The notes under the pieces are model-generated. The model ran no database searches, was not told the origin of the DNA, and worked only from the letters and a program-made list of their open reading frames with translations. From Sphingobacterium spiritivorum ATCC 33861 (GTDB taxonomy: Bacteria > Bacteroidota > Bacteroidia > Sphingobacteriales > Sphingobacteriaceae), in NCBI RefSeq assembly GCF_000143765.1, contig NZ_GL379774.1:62001-126000 (forward strand): a stretch of DNA of 64,000 nucleotides, written 5' to 3'. Every line of letters begins with the position of its first letter. The stretch's first letter is position 1. Positions 35,335-43,053 of this stretch are shown piece by piece. A program made the position numbers and the translations under genes.

Positions 35335-35385
35335 AACTAAAAAGGAAAGGGAGAAATCAATGATTTCTCCCTTTCCTTTTTAGTT
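35335..35385. terminator. Strong bidirectional rho-independent terminator
   Basis: A perfect 25-base inverted repeat (35335-35359 with 35361-35385) has a G-rich core AAAGGGAGAAA and A/T flanks. It separates ilvE from the converging miaA gene. Confidence 0.9.
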
Positions 35386-35402
35386 CAGATTCGTACAACT
35401 TT

Positions 35403-36311
35403 TTACCCGGGCAATAGAGAATCAGTATAACTGAGGATTCCTTCCTGATCATCCGGCTCAAACCATCTTGTGCCTGTATCCTTCTTGAACCAGGTAATCT
35501 GACGTTTGGCGTATCTGCGTGAATTCTGTTTTATCTTATCGACTGCTTCCTCCAATGAGATTTTACAGGCAAGATAATCGAATATTTCTGCGTAGCCTAC
35601 GGTTAACAAAGCGGGTTTATCCCTATAAGGCATCAAGCCTTTCACTTCCTCTACCAATCCTGCCTGTATCATCAGATCTACACGCCTGTTGATCCGGTCA
35701 TACAACTGCGTACGATCGGTATTCAGAGCAACCGTAATAATGTTAAAGGGACGATCCGCAACAGTGTGCTGGCGATAGAAAGAAAATGGTTTTCCTGTAC
35801 TTTCATATACTTCTAAAGCACGGATAATACGTTGTGAATTATCGATATCGACTTCAGAAAAATATAGAGGATCTACCTCTTGAAGATAGTTTTGCAGGAT
35901 TTCTATACCTTCGGCCTCCAACCGCTCATTCAATGCTTCCCGAATGCCGGGAAGAGGTTTAGGAAGATTATCAAGACCTTCGCATACGGCTCTTACAAAC
36001 AGTCCAGAACCTCCCACCAGTACAACTACATCATGATGTGTGAACAGTTCCTCCAGTTTGGCCAGCGCATCTCTTTCAAAATCTCCTGCAGAATATTCTT
36101 CACCTACGGAATGAGAGTCCACAAAATGATGGGGTACACTTGCAAGCTCTTCTTTTGAAGGCTTAGCTGTACCGATACACATTTCCTTATAAAATTGCCG
36201 GGAGTCTGCGGAGATAATTTCCGTCTTGTAATATTTCGCAATTTGTATAGCCATAGCTGTCTTTCCGACTGCGGTGGGACCTACTATGGCTATTAATGTC
36301 TTTTGCTTCAC
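35403..36311 (-). CDS. miaA: tRNA dimethylallyltransferase MiaA
   Basis: MiaA adds a dimethylallyl group to N6 of A37 in tRNAs that read codons beginning with U. The 302-residue protein has the P-loop GPTAVGKT (residues 11-18), then ISADSRQFYKEMCIGTAKPS, the DSHSVGEEYSAGDFERDA segment and VGGSGLF, all standard MiaA elements. The C-terminal part ISLEEAVDKIKQNSRRYAKRQITWFKKD completes the tRNA-binding region. It follows the pRiA4b-like gene with no gap, and the CCA-adding enzyme gene lies upstream of that, giving a leftward tRNA-processing cluster. Confidence 0.9.
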   Translation of the reverse strand: MKQKTLIAIVGPTAVGKTAMAIQIAKYYKTEIISADSRQFYKEMCIGTAKPSKEELASVPHHFVDSHSVGEEYSAGDFERDALAKLEELFTHHDVVVLVGGSGLFVRAVCEGLDNLPKPLPGIREALNERLEAEGIEILQNYLQEVDPLYFSEVDIDNSQRIIRALEVYESTGKPFSFYRQHTVADRPFNIITVALNTDRTQLYDRINRRVDLMIQAGLVEEVKGLMPYRDKPALLTVGYAEIFDYLACKISLEEAVDKIKQNSRRYAKRQITWFKKDTGTRWFEPDDQEGILSYTDSLLPG

Positions 36312-36893
36312 TTAGTATTCGTCTTCGACTCCTGTTGAGCCTTTTTCTTCTCCGCCATCTTCACTTTCTTCATCATCGAACATGTCGTAGTCGTCTTCTT
36401 CATCTACTCCATATTGTGTTTCTTCTTCGTAATCTGCGGTATCATCATCCTCATCCAACGGAGTAGTCGGAGCTGCAAAAGCACCCAATGGTTTAGGAGC
36501 TGCTCCTACAGTCTTGAATACAACCGGATATTCTTTTCCGTCTTCTTCTTTCAGTATCTTGATTAACTCTACATGAAAGTCGTACGGACGGTCAAAATTA
36601 TAGATATAATAAAATTTTTGATGAGGATCATCTATAAATTTACTCAGGCGGATATTCTCCATCAACAATACGTCGGTACTGATCTTTCTTTCTGAAGGAA
36701 GAAGGGCGATTTCGGTTCCCTTTTTCCATTGATCATTACTGACATAAAATGAAGACGAAACCTCTGTTTCGTAATTTGTAGTTTTGTGTATTGCGTCATG
36801 TAAATCCAGGAAACTCTGCTTGGAAAGCATATCAATCTCACGATAAACATCTTCGTAGTCTTCAAATGTAACTCTAAATCTGTATATGGCCAT
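36312..36893 (-). CDS. pRiA4b ORF-3-like protein with acidic tail
   Basis: This 193-residue protein begins MAIYRFRVTFEDYEDVYREIDM and continues SFLDLHDAIHKTTNY, a pattern of the pRiA4b ORF-3/IS1096 passenger family, whose members are common in genomes and not transposases. The last 50 residues are extremely acidic (runs such as DEDDDTADYEEE and DEEDDYDMFDDEE), probably disordered. No activity is known. It lies directly before miaA with stop and start adjacent, so the two are co-translated, and the position suggests a housekeeping rather than a mobile-element role. Confidence 0.65.
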   Translation of the reverse strand: MAIYRFRVTFEDYEDVYREIDMLSKQSFLDLHDAIHKTTNYETEVSSSFYVSNDQWKKGTEIALLPSERKISTDVLLMENIRLSKFIDDPHQKFYYIYNFDRPYDFHVELIKILKEEDGKEYPVVFKTVGAAPKPLGAFAAPTTPLDEDDDTADYEEETQYGVDEEDDYDMFDDEESEDGGEEKGSTGVEDEY

Positions 36894-36979
36894 TGCTGTA
36901 ACTGTATGAAATCTTTAATTTGTATTATACTAAATTGCAGTTTAAAATTACAATTTTATTTCTCTGAATAAAAATGAGA

Positions 36980-38398
36980 TTATAGTACTAGCTTATGCTT
37001 AGCTTCCAAACCCATTTGTTTTGCCTGCTCTAACATAAAATAATAGGCCTGCTCTTTGGAATTCGTAATATCACCTTCTAATATAGCTTCCCGGATTGCA
37101 TTCTTGATTTTTCCGACCTCTCTTCCCGGTCCCAGATTGAATACAGTCATAATATCTTCTCCTGTAATAGGCGGCTGCCAATTACGGATCTGATCGCGTT
37201 CTTCTACATCTTTTAACTTTTGCTTGACCAGCTCAAAGTTTTCTCTGTACTTTTTCTTCTTGTACTCATTCTTTGTTGTCACATCTGCATGACATAGGAG
37301 CATGAGCGCATCAATATCATTGCCTGCTTCAAACAACAGACGTCTTACCGCAGAATCTGTAACAATATCTTTGGCCAAAACAATAGGACGCAAATGCAAA
37401 AGCACCAGTTTTTGCACAAATTTCATTTTATCATGCAATGGTAATTTGAGTTCTGCAAATAACTTTGGAACCATTCGGGCACCTTTATCTTCATGACCAT
37501 GAAAAGTCCAGCCTAACTTTTTATCAAATCGCTTGGTGGCAGGCTTTGCAATATCGTGCATGATCGCTGCCCATCTCAGCCACAGATCATCGCTGTATTC
37601 GGCAACATTATCCAGGACTTCCAGTGTATGGTAGAAATTGTCCTTATGTCCCTTTCCCTCTACAACATCTACACCATGTAACTGGTACATGGCCGGAAAT
37701 ATAAGCTCCAGAAGTCCGGTATCAAACAGGTATTTGAAACCAACGGAAGGTTTTTCGGAAAGAATAATTTTATTCAGCTCATCCGTAATACGTTCTTTTG
37801 ATATAATACTGATGCGTTCGCGGGTATTATATATCGCTTCTATCGTATGAATATCTATCTTGAACCCTAACTGTGATGCAAAACGAATAGCACGCATCAT
37901 CCTTAAAGGATCGTCAGAAAACGTTTCCTGAGGGGCCAGTGGTGTGCGGATAATACGCTGTGCAATATCTTCTATACCGTTAAAAGGATCCAATAAAGCT
38001 CCATAGTTATGCGCATTCAAGGAATAAGCCATGGCATTGATCGTAAAATCGCGGCGATTCTGATCGTCTTCAAGCGTTCCGTTTTCTACGATTGGTTTTC
38101 TGGAATCTGAACGATAAGACTCTTTACGCGCGCCTACAAATTCAACGTTCAATCCGTCATATACCAACATTGCTGTACCAAAACTTTTGTATACGGTAAC
38201 TTTAGTATTCAACTTCTCCCCTAGTTTATCGGCAAACTCTATTCCGCTTCCTATCACAACAATGTCCACATCATTCTTAAATGGTCTCCCCATTATTCGG
38301 TCGCGTACATACCCTCCAATGACATAACATTCGGTACTTGTTTGTTGTGCTAAATCTTTGATAAGGGAGAAAATCGGATGTTGTAAATTGTCACTCAT
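36980..38398 (-). CDS. cca: CCA tRNA nucleotidyltransferase with HD domain
   Basis: This 472-residue enzyme belongs to class II nucleotidyltransferases that add or repair the CCA end of tRNA, with a C-terminal HD phosphohydrolase. The head domain has VIGGYVRDRIMGRPFKNDVDIVVIGSG with the catalytic DVD pair. Motifs follow in EDDQNRRDFTINAMAYSL and DPLRMMRAIRFASQLGF. The HD pair is in AAIMHDIAKPATKRF. Whether it does full CCA addition or only poly(A)/A addition cannot be settled from motifs alone. An exact -7 element (minus strand TACTTTTG) lies at 38433-38440. Confidence 0.85.
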   Translation of the reverse strand: MSDNLQHPIFSLIKDLAQQTSTECYVIGGYVRDRIMGRPFKNDVDIVVIGSGIEFADKLGEKLNTKVTVYKSFGTAMLVYDGLNVEFVGARKESYRSDSRKPIVENGTLEDDQNRRDFTINAMAYSLNAHNYGALLDPFNGIEDIAQRIIRTPLAPQETFSDDPLRMMRAIRFASQLGFKIDIHTIEAIYNTRERISIISKERITDELNKIILSEKPSVGFKYLFDTGLLELIFPAMYQLHGVDVVEGKGHKDNFYHTLEVLDNVAEYSDDLWLRWAAIMHDIAKPATKRFDKKLGWTFHGHEDKGARMVPKLFAELKLPLHDKMKFVQKLVLLHLRPIVLAKDIVTDSAVRRLLFEAGNDIDALMLLCHADVTTKNEYKKKKYRENFELVKQKLKDVEERDQIRNWQPPITGEDIMTVFNLGPGREVGKIKNAIREAILEGDITNSKEQAYYFMLEQAKQMGLEAKHKLVL

Positions 38399-38432
38399 AG
38401 CTTGCCACGGTTCTCAAAAACCATTAAGTCTG

Positions 38433-38440
38433 CAAAAGTA
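38433..38440 (-). promoter_or_regulatory. Predicted -7 promoter element of cca
   Basis: The minus strand reads TACTTTTG, an exact TAnnTTTG match, 34 bases upstream of the ATG. The expected -33 box is not clear. Confidence 0.45.
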
Positions 38441-38519
38441 AGGAATTTTATTATAAATCAGCACGCCTGGCAAACAAGAGTGTTTACGAAGCGTATTGAT
38501 AAAGTCAGTGTCAAAAATA

Positions 38520-39575
38520 TTAGTCGCGGTCCTTGCTCAGCTTACGGAAGGCCAGCGGATTAGCCGTTAGCTCAGCCTGTTCGCGGCGACGTTCTACAAT
38601 ATGCGTAGCCGTAAAAAGTGCTTCCATAAAGGAATCATGGGAGGCCACATTCTTACCTGCAATATCATATCCTGTGCCGTGATCCGGAGAAGTCCGAACA
38701 ATCGGCAAGCCCGCTGTGAAATTAACTCCGGTTCTTGATGCAATATGTTTGAACGGAATAAGTCCCTGATCATGGTACATAGCCAGCACAGCATCAAACT
38801 TGGTATAGGTATCACTTGCAAAAAAGCCATCTGCCGGATAAGGTCCGAAACAGAAAATTCCTTCTTCATTTGCCTTTTCTACTGCAGGACGGATAATATC
38901 ACGATCCTCTGTACCGATCAATCCGTTATCACCGGCATGAGGATTAAGTCCTAAGACGGCAATTTTGGGTTTTTGAATCCAAAAGTCTGTTTTCAGACTC
39001 TCATTCATCATCCTCAATTTATGCAGGATAGCATCTTCTTTAATAGCAGCAGAAACTTCATGAACCGGAATATGACCTGTCACTACTCCTACTCTAAGCT
39101 CTTCACTGATCATAAACATCAATACGTCATCTGCATTTGTCCTTGCCTGCAGGTATTCTGTATGTCCGGGAAAGTGAAATCCTTCCTGTTGAATATTGTG
39201 CTTGTTAATCGGAGCAGTTACTAAAGCATCTATTTTTCCGGCATTCAGATCTTCAACAGCTTTTTCCAACGATAAAAAAGCGTATTTACCACCTGTTTCA
39301 TTTTCTTCTCCCAGCGTAATCTTTACATCTTCCTGCCAGCAGTTGATCATATTTGCACGTTTCGGATTCGCCTGATCTGGCTCATTGATCACATTAAAAC
39401 TAAAGTCGTTTATTCCGATAGCTTTACGATGAAAAGAAGCGACTTTAGTATTTCCATAAACAATCGGAGTGAAGAATTCTAAAACCCGATTATCCATCAA
39501 CGACTTGATAATTACTTCAAGGCCAATTCCGTTAACATCACCAATAGAAATCCCAATCTTTAGTTTCTCACGCAT
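38520..39575 (-). CDS. pdxA: 4-hydroxythreonine-4-phosphate dehydrogenase PdxA
   Basis: PdxA oxidises 4-phosphohydroxy-L-threonine in the DXP-dependent route to pyridoxal phosphate. The 351-residue protein shows the family pattern: KIGISIGDVNGIGLEVI at the start, LVTAPINKHNIQQEGFHFPGHTEYL with a metal-ligand His, VTGHIPVHEV, VLGLNPHAGDNGLIGTEDRDII and AMYHDQGLIPFKHI, again with a metal-ligand His, then TSPDHGTGYDIAGKN. Length is close to the usual 330. An exact -7 element lies at 39596-39603 on the minus strand. It is divergent from the chitin-binding cassette. Confidence 0.9.
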   Translation of the reverse strand: MREKLKIGISIGDVNGIGLEVIIKSLMDNRVLEFFTPIVYGNTKVASFHRKAIGINDFSFNVINEPDQANPKRANMINCWQEDVKITLGEENETGGKYAFLSLEKAVEDLNAGKIDALVTAPINKHNIQQEGFHFPGHTEYLQARTNADDVLMFMISEELRVGVVTGHIPVHEVSAAIKEDAILHKLRMMNESLKTDFWIQKPKIAVLGLNPHAGDNGLIGTEDRDIIRPAVEKANEEGIFCFGPYPADGFFASDTYTKFDAVLAMYHDQGLIPFKHIASRTGVNFTAGLPIVRTSPDHGTGYDIAGKNVASHDSFMEALFTATHIVERRREQAELTANPLAFRKLSKDRD

Positions 39576-39595
39576 AATTATTTACTTTAATGCTT

Positions 39596-39603
39596 CAAAA
39601 ATA
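39596..39603 (-). promoter_or_regulatory. Predicted -7 promoter element of pdxA
   Basis: The minus strand reads TATTTTTG, an exact TAnnTTTG match, 20 bases before the ATG. Confidence 0.45.
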
Positions 39604-39639
39604 ACGAAAAAACATCAGCATACATTGTCAAATCATCAG

Positions 39640-39686
39640 AAAAACATTTACGAAAAAATATTTCGTTATTTTTCGTAAATGTTTTT
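39640..39686. terminator. Long inverted repeat with T-rich right flank in a divergent intergenic region
   Basis: AAAAACATTTACGAAAAA at 39640-39657 pairs perfectly with its reverse complement at 39669-39686 across an 11-base loop. On the plus strand the right arm is followed by a T-rich stretch. It looks like a bidirectional terminator but lies between two divergent genes, where none is expected. It may shield the chitin-binding cassette from antisense transcripts or be a remnant of an insertion boundary. Confidence 0.55.
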
Positions 39687-39755
39687 GTTTTAAAAACAAT
39701 CGCTGTATATTAGTAGTGAGATTCACGCAATTATTTAACCTAAAGCTACAGATGT

Positions 39756-40283
39756 ATGAAAAAATTAATCTCAAAAACATATTACTTCGCCCTTTTGGTT
39801 GTGAGTGTTTTTATTTTTAAATCCGCAAAGGCAGATTGTAAAACCGGAGACACTATGACCGATGCTTGGGATTGCCGTACATTTTACATATGTGCAAGAG
39901 GTATATGGTATATACAGCGCTGCCCGTATAAAATGGGATTTGATAGAGGACAATGCAGACCTATATACGAATTACCTTCATGGCATCCATGTCGTTCGTC
40001 ACTGGGAGGAAGAGCTAGCACGAGCCTTATAAATCCTCCCAACAGCTCTAGTTCATGGCAATTTAATGGTGGACAAAGCATTTCAATTGCCATTTCCAAC
40101 TTCAATATACTTCCTGTTACGTATTCAATAAGTAGAATTTCACTGTTATCAGGAGGTGTAATATTTCCCGGAATGACTATAAACAAAAGTGACTCCATAT
40201 TCGGAACCCCTCCCTTAGTATATAACTACAGTATAAGCACAGGGTCATCGGCCGCTTTTATATCATTTGTGGCTACGTGGTAG
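39756..40283 (+). CDS. Secreted protein with animal-type chitin-binding (CBM14/peritrophin-A) domain
   Basis: The 175-residue product has a signal peptide (residues 1-26, cut near AKA). Residues 28-79 carry six cysteines, C28-x11-C40-x5-C46-x9-C56-x10-C67-x11-C79, with aromatic residues in WDCRTFYICARGIWY and the FDRGQC turn. That is the chitin-binding type-2 (peritrophin-A, CBM14) pattern, well known from insects and nematodes; only the first spacing is slightly short. The remaining 95 residues form a Ser/Asn-rich, beta-like part of unknown type, ending without a sorting domain. A small lipoprotein gene follows 31 bases later. Chitin or fungal/arthropod surface binding is inferred. Confidence 0.75.
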   Translation: MKKLISKTYYFALLVVSVFIFKSAKADCKTGDTMTDAWDCRTFYICARGIWYIQRCPYKMGFDRGQCRPIYELPSWHPCRSSLGGRASTSLINPPNSSSSWQFNGGQSISIAISNFNILPVTYSISRISLLSGGVIFPGMTINKSDSIFGTPPLVYNYSISTGSSAAFISFVATW

Positions 40284-40314
40284 CCGTATTTATAAATTTT
40301 TTAATTTCAATATT

Positions 40315-40788
40315 ATGAACCGTCTATTTTCATTACTGCTACCTCTTCTTTTTGCTGTCTTTTCTTGTAAAGAAACAAAAGACGATACTAATCCTTCGTT
40401 TGGCTTAATTCCAATCGATATTACGGCTAATAAAGCGACTTCTATAGATCCGGAATTAGAAAAACTGGCGAAAGGGAATGATTTTATAAATATTGACGCT
40501 AACTATTTCAAACAAAATACGTCCCTCCAGAACCCCAGGATTTCATCTGAAGAAAGAAAAAAAATAAAGGCCGTTGCTTACAGACTTTATTCCAATATCA
40601 TCACCAACAACAACAAAATGACGTTGAGAGCTAAAAGTGGAGCTGAAATCGGGATTTCCGAAGAAATCTACACAATATTTCTTTCCAGTATAGAGGAAGC
40701 TAACCGATATACTGAACAACATAGTAAAGATCCAAACTATAATGTTCCATCTGTCAGTGAGGATTACTTAGAATCACTTCTGAAATAA
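40315..40788 (+). CDS. Predicted lipoprotein following the CBM14 gene
   Basis: This encodes 157 residues from the ATG at 40315; an in-frame GTG-type start at 40267 would overlap the upstream stop. The N-terminal leader LFSLLLPLLFAVFSC places a lipid-modified cysteine at residue 18. The mature part is charged and mostly helical (SSEERKKIKAVAYRLYSNII, EEIYTIFLSSIEEANRYTEQ), with a Thr/Asp-rich segment after the anchor. No family was recognised. Close spacing to the secreted chitin-binding protein suggests a shared role. Composition is AT-rich compared with the flanking pdxA and rsmA genes. Confidence 0.65.
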   Translation: MNRLFSLLLPLLFAVFSCKETKDDTNPSFGLIPIDITANKATSIDPELEKLAKGNDFINIDANYFKQNTSLQNPRISSEERKKIKAVAYRLYSNIITNNNKMTLRAKSGAEIGISEEIYTIFLSSIEEANRYTEQHSKDPNYNVPSVSEDYLESLLK

Positions 40789-40846
40789 ACTGTTCTGATC
40801 TCTCCGGTTCTCAAATTCGTATTAATGAATGAAACTGAGGAATTAA

Positions 40847-40878
40847 TTTGGATAATCGACAAAAAATTCTAACATTTG
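40847..40878 (+). promoter_or_regulatory. Predicted promoter of the tRNA-Ala gene
   Basis: TTTG at 40847-40850 and TAACATTTG at 40870-40878 (TAnnTTTG with one extra base) are separated by 19 bases, the usual Bacteroidota spacing. The tRNA begins 12 bases later. Confidence 0.5.
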
Positions 40879-40889
40879 GGCTCTCAATC

Positions 40890-40966
40890 GGGGGTTTAGC
40901 TCATTTGGCTAGAGCGCTTGCCTGGCAGGCAAGAGGTGACCGGTTCGAATCCGGTAATCTCCACCA
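40890..40966 (+). tRNA. tRNA-Ala (anticodon GGC)
   Basis: The 77-base sequence folds into a full cloverleaf. The acceptor stem is GGGGGTT / AATCTCC with the G3-U70 pair that marks alanine tRNAs. The anticodon arm is CTTGC-CTGGCAG-GCAAG, giving anticodon GGC, and the T arm is CCGGTTCGAATCCGG. The CCA end is encoded (40964-40966). It reads GCC and GCU codons. Confidence 0.93.
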
Positions 40967-40975
40967 GTTAACTTA

Positions 40976-41008
40976 AAAAAGCCTTTGGTTATCCGCCAAA
41001 GGCTTTTT
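40976..41008 (+). terminator. Rho-independent terminator of the tRNA gene
   Basis: AAAAAGCCTTTGG (40976-40988) pairs with CCAAAGGCTTTTT (40996-41008) around TTATCCG, followed by T-rich sequence. Confidence 0.9.
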
Positions 41009-41077
41009 CTTTATAAATCGACTACACTAACCCTATTAATAAAAACGTTTTTTGGCCTATCACATCCCTAAGATGAT

Positions 41078-41085
41078 TATCTTTG
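41078..41085 (+). promoter_or_regulatory. Predicted -7 promoter element of rsmA
   Basis: TATCTTTG is an exact TAnnTTTG match, 16 bases before the ATG. TTTG at 41051-41054 lies 23 bases upstream and may be the -33 element. Confidence 0.5.
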
Positions 41086-41101
41086 CCACAAAGAGATCAA
41101 T

Positions 41102-41881
41102 ATGAGTACAGTAAGAGCAAAAAAACATTTAGGACAACATTTTTTAAACGACAAAAACGCAGCACAAAAGATTGTGGATGCCTTGGATCCTAAATTGGGC
41201 TTTTCACAGGTGCTTGAAGTAGGTCCTGGAATGGGTGTGCTCTCCGATTTTCTTCTTCAAAAACCAGAATATCAGACTTATTTGATCGATGTAGATGACG
41301 AATCTATTGAATTTCTTGCGGATAAGTATCCGGAATTAGGGGACCGCCTGATCCACGGTGACTTTTTAGCATTGGATTTTTCAAAATATTTCGGCCCGAA
41401 AATGGCTGTAATCGGAAATTTCCCGTACAACATCTCCTCCCAGATTCTTTTTAAGATCCTGGATGAGCGGCAGCGTGTGGTACAAATGACAGGAATGTTT
41501 CAAAAAGAAGTAGCTGAACGCTGTACCGCCAAAGCGGGCAGTAAAGAATATGGTATTTTGAGTGTATTTCTGCAAGCCTATTACCATGTAGAATATCTCT
41601 TTACAGTGAAAGCTGGAGCATTCACTCCTCCTCCCAAAGTTCTTTCCGGTGTTATCCGCATGACACGGAATGAGAGAGAAGAGCTGGATTGTGATGAGAA
41701 ACTATTTTGGCGGGTAGTCAAAGCAGGGTTTAATCAACGACGCAAGACCTTGCGTAATTCCCTTTCAGGAGTCGTTCCAAAAGATAAAATGTCGGACAAT
41801 CCGTTGTATGAATTACGGGCTGAACGCTTATCTGTAGAAGATTTTGTCCAATTGACTAATGAAATTTCAGCTGTGAATTAA
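41102..41881 (+). CDS. rsmA: 16S rRNA dimethyladenosine transferase RsmA/KsgA
   Basis: RsmA dimethylates two adjacent adenosines (A1518 and A1519 in E. coli numbering) near the 3' end of 16S rRNA. The 259-residue protein starts VRAKKHLGQHFLND, the standard KsgA opening. It has the SAM motif LEVGPGMGVL (residues 39-47), the catalytic NFPYNIS (106-112) and FTPPPKVLSGVIRMTR, with the C-terminal FNQRRKTLRNSL. It is followed after 11 bases by the FAD monooxygenase gene. Loss of this gene classically gives kasugamycin resistance. Confidence 0.92.
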   Translation: MSTVRAKKHLGQHFLNDKNAAQKIVDALDPKLGFSQVLEVGPGMGVLSDFLLQKPEYQTYLIDVDDESIEFLADKYPELGDRLIHGDFLALDFSKYFGPKMAVIGNFPYNISSQILFKILDERQRVVQMTGMFQKEVAERCTAKAGSKEYGILSVFLQAYYHVEYLFTVKAGAFTPPPKVLSGVIRMTRNEREELDCDEKLFWRVVKAGFNQRRKTLRNSLSGVVPKDKMSDNPLYELRAERLSVEDFVQLTNEISAVN

Positions 41882-41892
41882 AAAACTGGTTT

Positions 41893-43053
41893 ATGAAGCA
41901 CTTTACAATTATTGGCGGAGGTGTAGCCGGATTGACCGCAGCCATTGGTCTGCAGCAAATCGGTATACAGGCTGATGTGTATGAAGGTGCTCCTGTACTC
42001 AAAGGAATCGGAGCCGGATTCGGTCTTGCGGCCAATGCCATGCAAGCACTGGAATATCTTGGACTTAAATCTGAGGTAATGGTGCTGGGTCATCTGCTTC
42101 CGGATTATAATATTCTGGATGAAAAAGGACAGATACTGGTTGCTCCGGATACTTCCTCCATTTCGCAACGCTACAAGCAGGACAATTTTGCTATCCATCG
42201 TGCCGATCTTCATCAATACCTGCTTTCGAAAATAGATTCTTCCTCGTTACACCTCGGTTATCGGGCAGTCCAATTGCAAAAAGATCAGGAAAAGATTATC
42301 CTTACTTTTGATAACGGACACACTATCGAGACGGACTATCTGCTGATCGCTGATGGTGTCAAATCGGCATTAAGGCAACAACTGATTCCTTCTTCCTCCC
42401 CACGATACTCCGGTTACACCTGCTGGCGTGCTACAATCGACAATTCGACCATACAACTTGACAAAGGATCTGAAACCTGGGGAGCAAAAGGCCGATTCGG
42501 TATGACTCCGTTGGTGGGAAACAAAATTTACTGGTATGCCTGTATCAACACGAGAGCCAATAATCCGCTTTACCGCAACTGGAATATAGAAAACCTTCGA
42601 AAACATTTTGCTTCTTACCATTACCCTATCCCTCAGATATTAAATGAAACAGAAGATAAGCAGCTTATATGGAACGATATTATTGATATCAAACCATTGG
42701 ATCAGCTTGCTTTCGGAAATATACTGTTACTGGGTGATGCTGGTCATGCAACTACTCCGAATATGGGACAAGGCGCCTGCCAGGCAATCGAGGATGTTGC
42801 TGTACTTATAGACGAACTGAAGAAAGACAAAAGTATAGCACAGGCTTTTGTGGATTTCGAAAAACGAAGATTGTCCAGAACACGATATATTACAGAAACG
42901 TCCTGGACTATCGGAAAAATAGCACAATGGCAAAACCCGGCTCTGATCGCTGTCCGAAATTTTTTAATGAAAATTCTTCCGGAGAATCTTCAGCAATACA
43001 AACTGAACAAGTTATTGAATGTTGATTTCATGGAAATAAATAATAAAAGATGA
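41893..43053 (+). CDS. FAD-dependent monooxygenase (PHBH-like)
   Basis: This 386-residue flavoprotein hydroxylase has the N-terminal FAD-binding fingerprint IIGGGVAGLTAAIGL (GxGxxG), the DG motif LLIADGVKSALRQQL and the ribityl-binding LLGDAGHATTPNMGQGACQAIEDV. That is the p-hydroxybenzoate hydroxylase class, which uses NAD(P)H and oxygen to hydroxylate aromatic or related substrates. The substrate is not evident. Relatives include HpxO and TetX-type enzymes, but no feature here points to tetracycline inactivation. It lies between rsmA and a 2-hydroxyacid dehydrogenase gene that overlaps it by four bases. Confidence 0.8.
   Translation: MKHFTIIGGGVAGLTAAIGLQQIGIQADVYEGAPVLKGIGAGFGLAANAMQALEYLGLKSEVMVLGHLLPDYNILDEKGQILVAPDTSSISQRYKQDNFAIHRADLHQYLLSKIDSSSLHLGYRAVQLQKDQEKIILTFDNGHTIETDYLLIADGVKSALRQQLIPSSSPRYSGYTCWRATIDNSTIQLDKGSETWGAKGRFGMTPLVGNKIYWYACINTRANNPLYRNWNIENLRKHFASYHYPIPQILNETEDKQLIWNDIIDIKPLDQLAFGNILLLGDAGHATTPNMGQGACQAIEDVAVLIDELKKDKSIAQAFVDFEKRRLSRTRYITETSWTIGKIAQWQNPALIAVRNFLMKILPENLQQYKLNKLLNVDFMEINNKR

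Noticed and set aside
36312..36893. Insertion-sequence or transposase remnant
   Set aside because: The family name comes from an IS passenger, but there are no terminal repeats or transposase, and the gene is tightly linked to miaA.
40789..41101. Integration site (att) at the 3' end of tRNA-Ala
   Set aside because: No integrase gene or repeated copy of the tRNA 3' end was noticed in the window. The AT-rich cassette is on the other side of the tRNA.
41893..43053. Tetracycline-inactivating TetX-type enzyme
   Set aside because: Only the general FAD-hydroxylase motifs are shared. No feature specific to TetX was seen, and the neighbours are housekeeping genes.
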